A stretch of 64,000 bases of DNA from JBOFIQ01 sp051654905 (GTDB lineage Bacteria > Actinomycetota > Actinomycetes > Propionibacteriales > Propionibacteriaceae). Made by a program: the position numbers and the translations under genes. Below, piece after piece: positions 7,287 through 15,926 of the stretch. The notes under the pieces are model-generated. The model ran no database searches, was not told where the DNA came from, and worked only from the letters and a program-made list of their open reading frames with translations. The stretch covers positions 1 to 64,000 of the forward strand of contig JBOFYY010000144.1 in the NCBI GenBank assembly GCA_051654905.1, written 5' to 3'. Positions within the stretch are counted from its first letter, which is position 1, and every line of letters begins with the position of its first letter.

Positions 7287-8726
7287 ATGAACAAACTTAC
7301 GCTCAAAGCTGTGGCCGATGCGGTTAATGGACGGCTAGCTATTCCAAGCAATATGCAAGATACATTGACAGATATCAGTGCTCCAGATGTTGTTATCGAT
7401 TCACGATTAGTTACCGCAGGAGCACTTTTTGTTGCCATTGCCGGAGAACATGTTGATGGACATGATTTCGTTGCATCAGCAGCAAATCAAGGCGCAATAG
7501 GTGCTGTTGTGGAGCAAGAAGTATCGGTAGATATTCCTCAGATTATTGTTGCCGATACTGTACAGGCGCTAACTCAGTTGGCGCGATGGTCCGTAAAGGA
7601 ACTAGTTGATAAAGGTCTAGCTATTGTTGGTATTACAGGTAGTTCTGGTAAGACCACAACTAAAGATATGACTGCACAAATTCTTGAGGTAATCGGTGAA
7701 ACAGTATCTCCTGTTGGATCATTCAATAATGAGATTGGATTACCGCTAACCGCCACTAAATGCGCTGCTAATACTAAGTTCTTTGTAGCTGAAATGGGCG
7801 CTCAGCGGGTAGGAGATATTAGTGCACTATGTTCAATTGCTCCACCTAAGGTAGGGGTTGTTTTGAATGTAGGGCATGCCCACCTTGGGGAATTCGGTGG
7901 CGTAGAAAACATTGTGGAAGCTAAGGGAGAGCTGGTTGCGGCACTTCCCGTCGATGGTTTTGCAGTTCTAAATGCTCAAGATAAGCAAGTATGGAGTATG
8001 CGTCATCGTACGCAAGCACAAATTATTGCTACGGCGGTAGGGGAGCGTCCACAACATAATTTATGTGTGTGGGCTACAGATATTGTTCCCGATGGTGAGC
8101 AGCGGTACTCGTTCACATTACATAATGACTTCGATAAAACTAACCATCAGGTGCAACTTCCACTTACTGGTGAACATATGGTGGTAGATGCAGTTGCAGC
8201 AGCAGCGGCAGCTTTTGCGCTAGGAATTAATTCAGCAGCTATCGCTGAAAGTTTACGTAGTCTTACAGTACGATCACGTTGGCGAATGGCTGTTAAGGAA
8301 GCTCCAGCAGGGGTTCTAGTCATAAATGATGCTTACAACGCTAACCCAGAATCAATGCGTGCAGCATTAGCGACGGTGCTTGCCTTACGTCAAGAGCGTC
8401 GTATCAAAGATCCCAAAGTTCGTAGCTGGGCAGTTCTTGGGGAGATGATGGAGTTAGGCGAAGAGTCAGCGGTGCAGCATCAGCTAGTAGGAAAGCTTGC
8501 TAGCGAGGTTGATGAAGTTATTGCCATTGGACAGTATGCTGATTATTTAGTCCAAGGTGCTGGGCATGGGCGTGTAGTTACCCATGCTGATGCTGCACGT
8601 GTCATCATCGAGGAAGAGGCTGCGATCGGTGACCTCATCCTCGTTAAAGGGAGTAATTCTACCAGGTTGGGTCTGTTGGGTGATGAACTTAGCGGATTGC
8701 TTCAGGTGGGGAAGGTATCTCAATGA
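7287..8726 (+). CDS. murF: UDP-MurNAc-tripeptide:D-Ala-D-Ala ligase MurF
   Basis: 479 residues. MurF adds D-Ala-D-Ala to the UDP-MurNAc-tripeptide in the cytoplasm using ATP. The N-terminal substrate domain contains VVIDSRLVTAGALFVAIAGEHVDGHDF. The ATP-binding P-loop is GITGSSGKTTTKD (near residue 115), with the family block GSFNNEIGLPLT after it and the Mur ligase C-terminal domain starting around VINDAYNANPESM. The conserved N-E-I-G-x-P segment and length identify MurF rather than MurE. It starts 4 bases after ftsI and overlaps mraY by ATGA. Confidence 0.96.
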   Translation: MNKLTLKAVADAVNGRLAIPSNMQDTLTDISAPDVVIDSRLVTAGALFVAIAGEHVDGHDFVASAANQGAIGAVVEQEVSVDIPQIIVADTVQALTQLARWSVKELVDKGLAIVGITGSSGKTTTKDMTAQILEVIGETVSPVGSFNNEIGLPLTATKCAANTKFFVAEMGAQRVGDISALCSIAPPKVGVVLNVGHAHLGEFGGVENIVEAKGELVAALPVDGFAVLNAQDKQVWSMRHRTQAQIIATAVGERPQHNLCVWATDIVPDGEQRYSFTLHNDFDKTNHQVQLPLTGEHMVVDAVAAAAAAFALGINSAAIAESLRSLTVRSRWRMAVKEAPAGVLVINDAYNANPESMRAALATVLALRQERRIKDPKVRSWAVLGEMMELGEESAVQHQLVGKLASEVDEVIAIGQYADYLVQGAGHGRVVTHADAARVIIEEEAAIGDLILVKGSNSTRLGLLGDELSGLLQVGKVSQ

Positions 8727-9817
8727 AGTCTATTCTTATTGCCGGAGTGATTGCGGTTCTAGGAACACTGCTAGGTACGCGTCTTGCTGTTGGTTATATG
8801 GTCAAAAAAGGCTATGGGCAGTTCATACGAGATGATGGACCTACTTCGCATCATGCAAAACGAGGCACCCCAACAATGGGTGGCATCGTTATCATCGCTT
8901 CAGTAGCGCTGGCATATTTTATTGCTCATTTTGTTAGCGGAACAAAGCCGACGGCTTCAGCTTTGCTAGTGCTGTGGCTCTTTGTAGGGCTTGGTGTAAT
9001 CGGGTTTTTGGATGATTTTACAAAGTTACGAAAAGAGCGTTCGCTAGGGCTCAATAGTAGGGCCAAGATGCTGGGACAATTCTTGGTAGGACTAAGTTTT
9101 GCGCTAGCTAGTTTGTTAGTAGCTGATTCTCGTGGTGTACATGTAGCTAGCCAACATATTAGCTTTTTGCGGGATTTGCCCTGGACTAATATGGCTCTTT
9201 TTGGGATCCCCGCGGTAGGTTTGATCCTTGCTTCAGCATGGATCATTGTTTTAGTGACTGGCGCCTCTAACGCTGTAAACCTGACAGATGGTCTTGATGG
9301 ACTGGCTACTGGTGCTTCGACAATGGTCTTTGGCGCTTACGGGCTTATCAATATTTGGCAGTTCAACCAATGGTGTGCTCGGACCGCTACTTCTGGTCCT
9401 CGATGCTACGAGGTTCGTGATCCACTCGATTTAGCGGTATTAGCTATTGCTATCGCGGGTGCTTGTTTTGGTTTTCTATGGTGGAATGCTAAACCAGCCA
9501 AGATCTATCTTGGCGATACTGGTTCGTTAGCGCTAGGTGGTGCGTTAGCTGGCTTTGCTATTTGTACTCGCACCGAAGTGTTGCTAGTTCTGCTTGGTGG
9601 ACTTTTTGTAGTGGAAACCTTATCTGTGATGTTACAGGTTGGTTGGTTCAAGTTCAGCAGCGGTAAGCGCTTATTCAAAATGGCTCCGATCCATCATCAC
9701 TTTGAACTCTTAGGGTGGAACGAAGTTACAGTTGTTATTCGATTTTGGATCATCGCTGGACTGTGTGTAGCTGCAGCTCTTGGAATTTTTTATGCGGAAT
9801 GGGTGGTAGGGCAGTGA
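8723..9817 (+). CDS. mraY: Phospho-MurNAc-pentapeptide translocase MraY
   Basis: 364 residues, about ten membrane segments. MraY transfers phospho-MurNAc-pentapeptide to undecaprenyl phosphate, making lipid I at the inner face of the membrane. Diagnostic motifs: the N-terminal KRGTPTMGG, the aspartate-rich FLDDFTK, the NLTDGLDGLATG block, the GDTGSLALGG loop and the KMAPIHHHFELLGW histidine motif. The gene overlaps murF by ATGA and murD by GTGA, the hallmark of tight translational coupling in this cluster. Confidence 0.98.
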   Translation: MKSILIAGVIAVLGTLLGTRLAVGYMVKKGYGQFIRDDGPTSHHAKRGTPTMGGIVIIASVALAYFIAHFVSGTKPTASALLVLWLFVGLGVIGFLDDFTKLRKERSLGLNSRAKMLGQFLVGLSFALASLLVADSRGVHVASQHISFLRDLPWTNMALFGIPAVGLILASAWIIVLVTGASNAVNLTDGLDGLATGASTMVFGAYGLINIWQFNQWCARTATSGPRCYEVRDPLDLAVLAIAIAGACFGFLWWNAKPAKIYLGDTGSLALGGALAGFAICTRTEVLLVLLGGLFVVETLSVMLQVGWFKFSSGKRLFKMAPIHHHFELLGWNEVTVVIRFWIIAGLCVAAALGIFYAEWVVGQ

Positions 9818-11262
9818 CTCTTAGCTGGATACCTGACGCTGATCGTAACTCTGCTTGGTCAGAGACTAACGTTCTTGTTGCTGGCTTAGGGGTTTCTGGA
9901 TTTGCTACAGCTGATGGTCTCATGGATGTTGGGGCAGCGGTTACTGTAGTGGATTCGGCTGAGAGCGAGAGCAACAAAGAGAAAGCTCATCTGCTAGAGA
10001 TTCTGGATGCTTCAGTACGGCTAGGTGAAGATGCGAAGCGAGCTGATCTACTAGATAACATTGATTTGGTAGTGACATCACCAGGATGGCGTCCAGATGA
10101 ACCATTATTAGCAGAAGCAGTGCGGCGCGGTATCCCTATCTGGGGAGATGTAGAACTTGCTTGGCGGCTACAACATCCAGACCGAGTTGTTCCATGGCTG
10201 GGAATTACCGGCACTAACGGGAAGACCACGACGACGCTGATGGTGGAATCCATTCTGCATGCTGCTGGTTTGAAAACTTCCGCGGTAGGTAATATCGGAC
10301 GCCCAATTATGGAAGCCATTTTAGATGAAGAAAACTATGATGTTCTCGCAGTAGAGCTTTCCAGCTTTCAGCTACATTGGTCACAATCCTTATCATTACA
10401 TTCAGCAGCAGTATTGAATCTGCAACCAGATCATCTGGAATGGTACGACGGTGATTATCAAGCATATGGTGCCGATAAAGCTCGTATCTACCATCAGGTT
10501 CAACAGGCATGTATCTACAACGTTGCTGATCGGAAAACTGAGCAGATGGTGGAAGAAGCTGACGTCGTCGAAGGGGCTCGAGCAATTGGTTTCACATTAG
10601 GAACTCCCAGTATCAGTATGGTGGGAGTCGTTGATGATCTCATCGTAGATCGGGCATTTGTTGAACAGCGTAAAGATTCAGCGTTAGAGCTATGCAGTAT
10701 TCATGATGTGCATCCTTTCGCGCCGCATAACATTGAAAATGCAGTTGCAGCAGCAGCTTTGACGCGTTCCTTTGGAGTTCCAGCTCAAGCGGTTCGTGAT
10801 GGATTGAGAGCCTTAGAAGAAGCACCGCATAAGATTCAAACGGTAGCGGTGCGTGAAGGAATTACTTGGGTTGATGACTCTAAAGCAACAAATCCGCATG
10901 CTGCCGATGCGGCATTGCGTGCTTACGAGTCGGTGGTATGGATCGCTGGCGGGCAAGCTAAAGGCACCACATTTGATGAGTTAGTTATTCGGCATAAAGA
11001 TCGACTTAGAGGCGCAGTTCTGCTGGGAGTAGATCAAGAGGTCATTGCGACAGCATTACGCAAGAATGCTCCAGAAGTACCTATTGTGATGATCGCAGGT
11101 AGCGATACTGCTGCTATGGAGCGTGCAGTAATCGCTGCAGCACGATTTGCTACTGCTGGCGATACAGTCTTGATGTCTCCAGCATGTGCCAGTAAAGACA
11201 TGTGGAGTGGATACGATGCTCGCGGTACTGACTTTATTGCAGCTGTACAAGGTCTTAAGTGA
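9814..11262 (+). CDS. murD: UDP-MurNAc-L-Ala:D-Glu ligase MurD
   Basis: 482 residues. MurD adds D-glutamate to UDP-MurNAc-L-alanine with ATP. The N-terminal UDP-binding fold begins NVLVAGLGVSGFATADGL, the P-loop is GITGTNGKTTTTLM, followed by GNIGRPIM and the C-terminal VDDSKATNPHAADAAL block with a final MSPACASKDMW. A longer frame extends upstream to 9715, but GTG 9814 overlaps the mraY stop (GTGA) in the pattern used by the rest of the operon and places the Rossmann-like start correctly, so it is preferred. Confidence 0.95.
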   Translation: MTLSWIPDADRNSAWSETNVLVAGLGVSGFATADGLMDVGAAVTVVDSAESESNKEKAHLLEILDASVRLGEDAKRADLLDNIDLVVTSPGWRPDEPLLAEAVRRGIPIWGDVELAWRLQHPDRVVPWLGITGTNGKTTTTLMVESILHAAGLKTSAVGNIGRPIMEAILDEENYDVLAVELSSFQLHWSQSLSLHSAAVLNLQPDHLEWYDGDYQAYGADKARIYHQVQQACIYNVADRKTEQMVEEADVVEGARAIGFTLGTPSISMVGVVDDLIVDRAFVEQRKDSALELCSIHDVHPFAPHNIENAVAAAALTRSFGVPAQAVRDGLRALEEAPHKIQTVAVREGITWVDDSKATNPHAADAALRAYESVVWIAGGQAKGTTFDELVIRHKDRLRGAVLLGVDQEVIATALRKNAPEVPIVMIAGSDTAAMERAVIAAARFATAGDTVLMSPACASKDMWSGYDARGTDFIAAVQGLK

Positions 11263-11280
11263 AGCAGAGGAGGCTGAGCT

Positions 11281-12528
11281 ATGGCAGCCAATAGTTCGTC
11301 AGGCTCAGCGAAGCAGAGCCGAGGCCTTTCGATACGAGAACTTGCACTGCGAATATTAGAAGCACCACTAGCTGATTTTTATTTGATAGTCGGCAGTGCG
11401 GCTTTGTTAGTGCTGTACGGGATTTTAGTTGTTATCTCTAGTTCCTCAGTAACTGGAACAGTGGAGTATAGCGATCCGTATTTTTTCGCTAAGAAGCAAC
11501 TGATTTTTCTACTATTGGGTATTCCTTCATCATGGTGGCTATCACGGTGTAAGTTTTCAACATTGCGTTGGCTTTCTTGGGTGATGCTTTTCCTATCAGG
11601 GTTGTTATTAGTGGCAACTTTCCTTCCGGGTATCGGAATGGAAGTAATGGGAAACCGAAATTGGATCCGAATTGGACCTTTATCGCTACAACCTTCGGAG
11701 TTCGCTAAGATTGCGATTATTACTTGGGGGGCTGATCTGCTGCACCGTAAGCAGAAATTACTTGATCAGCCTAAACATTTATTGACACCGTTTCTCCCAG
11801 TATCCCTGTTATTAGTTGCTTTAGTTCTTCTTGAAAAAGACCTAGGTACTGCCATGATTATGATTCTGTTAATTTTGGCAGTGCTATGGGTAGTAGGAAC
11901 ACCTTGGCGAGTATTGCTTGCGATGCTGGGGGTTAGCGGAGCATTCGTCGGAATTCTTGTCCTGACAAATACTAACCGTATGAGGCGTATTCTAGGCTTT
12001 GCAAAACCAGATACAAATGTTACAGGCATAAATATGCAGCCCCTCCAAGGCGTATACGCAGTAGCTTCAGGAGGTTGGTGGGGGCGCGGAATCGGTAAAA
12101 GTCGTTCTAAATATGGTCTCTTGACTCAGTCTCATACGGACTACGCTTTTGCGATTTTAAGCGAGGAGCTGGGGGTTTTTGGGTCTCTCACGGTAGTGGG
12201 ACTTTTTGGGATTCTTGGCTGGGCAGCTATCAGAGTGTCACGACGTAGTGATTTGCTTTATGCCCGAATTACTTCTTTTGGAATTGCGACTTGGTTCTTA
12301 GTGCAAGCAACAATAAATATCGCAGTTGTGCTACGACTATTGCCTGTGGTTGGGGTGCCTTTGCCATTTATTTCTTATGGTGGATCAGCACTTTTGGCTA
12401 ATTTGGTTGCGCTAGGATTTTTATTAGGTTGTGCAAGACAGGAACCGGCAGCTAGACGAGTGCTATCTGCTAGAGCAAAGGGTAAAAATCCAAGATTATC
12501 GACGGTAGTTTCTGCAGGCAGAAAGTAA
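11281..12528 (+). CDS. ftsW: Septal peptidoglycan polymerase FtsW (SEDS family)
   Basis: 415 residues with about ten membrane segments. FtsW is the SEDS glycosyltransferase that polymerises lipid II at the septum with FtsI. Visible SEDS features: GNRNWIRIGPLSLQPSEFAKIAIITWGADLL in the middle, LEKDLGTAMIM, the SHTDYAFAILSEELG loop, and PFISYGGSALLANLVALG near the C-terminus. An AGAGGAGG ribosome-binding site precedes the ATG. Its place between murD and murG is the normal dcw order. Confidence 0.96.
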   Translation: MAANSSSGSAKQSRGLSIRELALRILEAPLADFYLIVGSAALLVLYGILVVISSSSVTGTVEYSDPYFFAKKQLIFLLLGIPSSWWLSRCKFSTLRWLSWVMLFLSGLLLVATFLPGIGMEVMGNRNWIRIGPLSLQPSEFAKIAIITWGADLLHRKQKLLDQPKHLLTPFLPVSLLLVALVLLEKDLGTAMIMILLILAVLWVVGTPWRVLLAMLGVSGAFVGILVLTNTNRMRRILGFAKPDTNVTGINMQPLQGVYAVASGGWWGRGIGKSRSKYGLLTQSHTDYAFAILSEELGVFGSLTVVGLFGILGWAAIRVSRRSDLLYARITSFGIATWFLVQATINIAVVLRLLPVVGVPLPFISYGGSALLANLVALGFLLGCARQEPAARRVLSARAKGKNPRLSTVVSAGRK

Positions 12529-12542
12529 TTAAGGAGAGAGTT

Positions 12543-13628
12543 ATGGTTCATATTATTCTTGCTGGCGGTGGATCAGCAGGACATACTTCTCCGCTTATTG
12601 CGACAGCCCAACGGTTAAAAGATTTTTCTGATGCCACCGTTAGTTGCTTGGGAACTGCAGATAAATTGGAAGCTCGTGTCATACCAGCTGCTGGGCTGGA
12701 TATTGACTTTATTGCTCGAGTTCCGATGCCGCGACGACCTTCGATGGATCTGGTAAAACTTCCGGGACGACTAGCTTCATCAGTATCTCAAACTCGGTCA
12801 ATCTTAAAAGAGCGACAGGCGCGCGCTGTCGTAGGTTTTGGCGGATATGTATGTCCTCCGGCGTATTTAGCGGCATCGTTAGAGAAGCTTCCAATAGTGC
12901 TACATGAGGGAAACGCAATTCCTGGATTAGCTAATAAGTTGGGTTCTCGAATGACTAAATATGTAGCTACGACTTATCCAGATACCGCGTTAGCTAATGC
13001 TCGGTTGATCGGCATGCCAATGAGATCTCAGATCACAGAGCTAGATCGTTCTACGGCGCGACCGTTGGCTCGGGCTCGTATTGGGCTAAAAGAAGACCGC
13101 CCTACGCTATTGGTATCAGGAGGATCTCTTGGGGCACGTTCGATTAATAATGCGATAACAGAATCAATTGATAACATTCTGGCGCAAGGATGGGACGTCA
13201 TACATATCTGGGGTTTAACTAATTTTCCGCCAGAAGTCACAGCGCGTAAGCATCAAGAGACCGACGCTACTTATTTACCGTTGCCTTTCGTAGATGCTAT
13301 GGAAGATGCCTATGCGGCCGCAGACATGATGTTGTGTCGCTCTGGTTCTAATACCGTAAATGAAGTAGGGGTATTAGGTCTTCCTGCGATATTTGTGCCA
13401 TTGCCGCATGGAAACGGGGAGCAGGCTCGTAATGCAGATGCGTTAGTAGCAGCAGGTGGAGGTATTTTGATACCTGATAGTGAACTTACTGCGGCACGGT
13501 TATGTTCTGAAATAGCTGCAGCTACATCATCGCGACGATATGAGATGACACAAGCTAGTACCTCATTGATTGCAGTTGATGCTGCTGAAAAATTAGCACT
13601 ATGGGCATTGGAGGTGGCGCGACGATGA
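12543..13628 (+). CDS. murG: UDP-GlcNAc:lipid I GlcNAc transferase MurG
   Basis: 361 residues. MurG is a peripheral membrane GT-B enzyme that converts lipid I to lipid II. The N-terminal glycine-rich loop LAGGGSAGHTSPLIA matches the MurG consensus (GGTGGH variant), followed by VVGFGGYVCPPAYLAA and LHEGNAIPGLANK. The C-terminal donor domain contains LLVSGGSLGARSINNAI, the CRSGSNTVNEVGVLGLPAIFVPLPHG acceptor region and the NADAL block. AAGGAGAG precedes the ATG. It overlaps murC by ATGA. Confidence 0.97.
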   Translation: MVHIILAGGGSAGHTSPLIATAQRLKDFSDATVSCLGTADKLEARVIPAAGLDIDFIARVPMPRRPSMDLVKLPGRLASSVSQTRSILKERQARAVVGFGGYVCPPAYLAASLEKLPIVLHEGNAIPGLANKLGSRMTKYVATTYPDTALANARLIGMPMRSQITELDRSTARPLARARIGLKEDRPTLLVSGGSLGARSINNAITESIDNILAQGWDVIHIWGLTNFPPEVTARKHQETDATYLPLPFVDAMEDAYAAADMMLCRSGSNTVNEVGVLGLPAIFVPLPHGNGEQARNADALVAAGGGILIPDSELTAARLCSEIAAATSSRRYEMTQASTSLIAVDAAEKLALWALEVARR

Positions 13629-15031
13629 CATTGCATCAGATTTCTCCCGTTATTCCGATTTCAGAATTAGGTGTTGTTCACTTTATTGGGATCGGTGGGG
13701 TCTCAATGAGTGGTATCGCTCAGCTGCTAGCTGAACGAGGCGTGACCGTAACTGGATGTGACCGAGAAGAATCAACTGCGGTTAGCAAATTACGTTCTGT
13801 TGGTATTGATGTTGCTATTGGACACGATCGGTCTCATCTTTGTGGGGTGGATTCAGTTGTTTACAACTCAGCGGTAACTCCCGCTAATCAAGATGAACTA
13901 GATGCTATTGCAACATTAGGAATCAATAAGTTACATCGCAGCGCAGCGTTAGCTTCGCTGATAGCTGACCGGCATGTGATCGCAGTGACGGGTTCACATG
14001 GCAAAACAACAACGTCGGCTATGGTGCAGGCTGCTTTAGAGTCTCTCGATCCGGGGTACATGGTGGGCTCGATAATAGCCTCAACCCAAACGGGTGCTCA
14101 TGCTGGACGTAGTGATGTTTTTATTGTGGAAGCTGACGAATCGGATGGTTCTTTTCTGCAGTATGACGCAAAAACTGTTGTAATTACCAATATCGAAGCA
14201 GATCATCTCGATAATTGGGGGACCTCGGAAAATTATCGAGAAGGTTTCCGCAGGATGGTAATGCGAGATTGCGTAGAGCAAGTTATTGTATGCGCCGATG
14301 ATGAAGGAGCTTACAGTCTAGGTAAAGAGCTGCGCGCGTTAGGTAAGCGGGTTATTACCTATGGAATCTCTGCTGATGCAGATGCTGTTTTAAGCGATGT
14401 CAGTGATCAAGGGATGGGATCGCGTGCAGTAATTAGCTATCGAGATAGCGAAGGAATGCTGGCACTGGGCGTGCCCGGTACTTATAACTTACGCAATGCT
14501 GCGGCTGCCTATATCGTCGCTCGTGAATTAGGAATCGACGATAGTACAGCTCGACATTCTTTGGGACTCTTTAAAGGAACCGCACGTCGCTTTCAGCTGG
14601 TAGGTGAGAGTTCAGGTATTCGTGTTATTGATGACTACGCGCATCATCCAACTGAAGTAGCTGCCGCATTGACAGCAGCACGCTCTGCTGCTGGAGCTGG
14701 TCGGGTAGTCGCTATTTTTCAGCCACATTTATTTTCTAGAACTAGAGATTTCGCTGAAGATTTTGGGCAAGCGCTTGCTCGCGCAGATGTGGTAGTTGTA
14801 TGTGATATTTATCCTGCGCGAGAAGAACCAATAGCAGGAGTTACTGGTGAGTTAGTTGCGAAGGCTGTAAAGCGTTTTGGGGTAGAAACCTATTGGGTTC
14901 AGAGTCTAGATGATGTTTCTGCTGAGGTAGCAAAGATACTGCGTTCTTCCGATGTAGTTATGACGATTGGTGCAGGCTCTATTACGACCGTGGGAGCAAA
15001 GATTCTAGAGCTTATCGACGGGGATCAGTAA
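13625..15031 (+). CDS. murC: UDP-MurNAc:L-Ala ligase MurC
   Basis: 468 residues. MurC attaches L-alanine to UDP-MurNAc, the first step of stem peptide synthesis. The N-terminus has VHFIGIGGVSMSGIAQLL, the P-loop is VTGSHGKTTTSAM (near residue 120), then VFIVEADESDGSFLQY and the C-terminal VIDDYAHHPTEV block typical of MurC. The ATG at 13625 overlaps the murG stop (ATGA) with GGAGG about 11 bases upstream; an in-frame ATG at 13601 exists but lies inside murG. It shares one base with ftsQ (TAATG). Confidence 0.96.
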   Translation: MTLHQISPVIPISELGVVHFIGIGGVSMSGIAQLLAERGVTVTGCDREESTAVSKLRSVGIDVAIGHDRSHLCGVDSVVYNSAVTPANQDELDAIATLGINKLHRSAALASLIADRHVIAVTGSHGKTTTSAMVQAALESLDPGYMVGSIIASTQTGAHAGRSDVFIVEADESDGSFLQYDAKTVVITNIEADHLDNWGTSENYREGFRRMVMRDCVEQVIVCADDEGAYSLGKELRALGKRVITYGISADADAVLSDVSDQGMGSRAVISYRDSEGMLALGVPGTYNLRNAAAAYIVARELGIDDSTARHSLGLFKGTARRFQLVGESSGIRVIDDYAHHPTEVAAALTAARSAAGAGRVVAIFQPHLFSRTRDFAEDFGQALARADVVVVCDIYPAREEPIAGVTGELVAKAVKRFGVETYWVQSLDDVSAEVAKILRSSDVVMTIGAGSITTVGAKILELIDGDQ

Positions 15032-15759
15032 TGTCAGCTAGACATACGCCAGTCACTGACATGACTGGAAAGATGAAACGTCGTAAACAGCAGATATGGC
15101 GGCGTAGGTTAAAGCGATTTTTTATCGCATCCATGATATTAGGACTATGCGCTGCTGTTATTTGGTTGTTAGGTTTTAGTTCGGTACTAGCTAGTAAGCG
15201 CGTTAAGGTAGTGGGCAATAAGACGCTAGCTGCTGCTGATGTGATAACTGTAGGTTCTGTGCCAATGGGGCGACCTCTTATCCGAATAAATACTAATGAA
15301 ATAGCGCAACGCGTAGCAGCATTACCGCAAGTTGAAGATGCTCAAGTAAAGCGTTCTTGGCCTAATACTGTAACAATTGTTGTTACCGAGAGAACGCCAG
15401 TTTTTGTGGCTACTATGCCGCAGGGGATGTTCCTTGTAGATAAGGAAGGAGTAGCTTATTTCGCTGTGCTAGAAAAACCTGAAGGAGTGCAAACTGCTAC
15501 CTTCGAAAAAGCTCCTTCGGTACGGTTATTACATGATGTTGCCGCGGTAACTCGCTCGTTGACAGGAGAGCTGGTGGAGGGAGTTTTCTCAGCAACATCT
15601 CCCGATAAGATTCAACTACAACTGAGCGATGGCCGAATCATCTTTTTTGGGTCAGCAGAAGATATTGAACTAAAAGTACAGGTAACGCAAACACTGCTAT
15701 CGCAAGTTAAAGCAAGCGTTTATGATGTGTCTGCTCCTAGCCGTCCAGTTGTTAGGTGA
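15031..15759 (+). CDS. ftsQ: Cell division protein FtsQ (POTRA domain)
   Basis: 242 residues, type II membrane topology: a basic cytoplasmic N-terminus (MKRRKQQIWRRRLKRF), one membrane segment (about residues 31-50) and an extracytoplasmic POTRA domain (SKRVKVVGNKTLAAADVITV) followed by the FtsQ beta domain containing VKRSWPNTVTIVVTERTPVF. FtsQ recruits FtsL and FtsB to the divisome. The start shares a base with the murC stop. It is the last gene of the tightly overlapped block; a hairpin and a gap follow before ftsZ. Confidence 0.93.
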   Translation: MSARHTPVTDMTGKMKRRKQQIWRRRLKRFFIASMILGLCAAVIWLLGFSSVLASKRVKVVGNKTLAAADVITVGSVPMGRPLIRINTNEIAQRVAALPQVEDAQVKRSWPNTVTIVVTERTPVFVATMPQGMFLVDKEGVAYFAVLEKPEGVQTATFEKAPSVRLLHDVAAVTRSLTGELVEGVFSATSPDKIQLQLSDGRIIFFGSAEDIELKVQVTQTLLSQVKASVYDVSAPSRPVVR

Positions 15760-15792
15760 AATGAGACTTGGACAAGATCGTTGGTTCAGAGT

Positions 15793-15834
15793 CTGAAGTT
15801 AAGGTTAAGACTTCAGGACTATTTTTGCTATAAG
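15793..15834 (+). promoter_or_regulatory. Hairpin with T-tract and possible ftsZ promoter
   Basis: CTGAAGT (15793-15799) pairs with ACTTCAG (15810-15816), followed by ATTTTT (15821-15826), so it may be a weak terminator or attenuator after ftsQ. TATAAG at 15829-15834 is a plausible -10 for a dedicated ftsZ promoter, leaving a leader of about 90 bases. The two readings are compatible. Confidence 0.4.
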
Positions 15835-15926
15835 TTTCACAAAAGTGGGTGTTATTCCATAGCCTGTTGGAGACGCGCGAAGTGTGCGTGCCTTTTTATG
15901 GGTTAAATCGAGCAAGGCGGAGAAGC

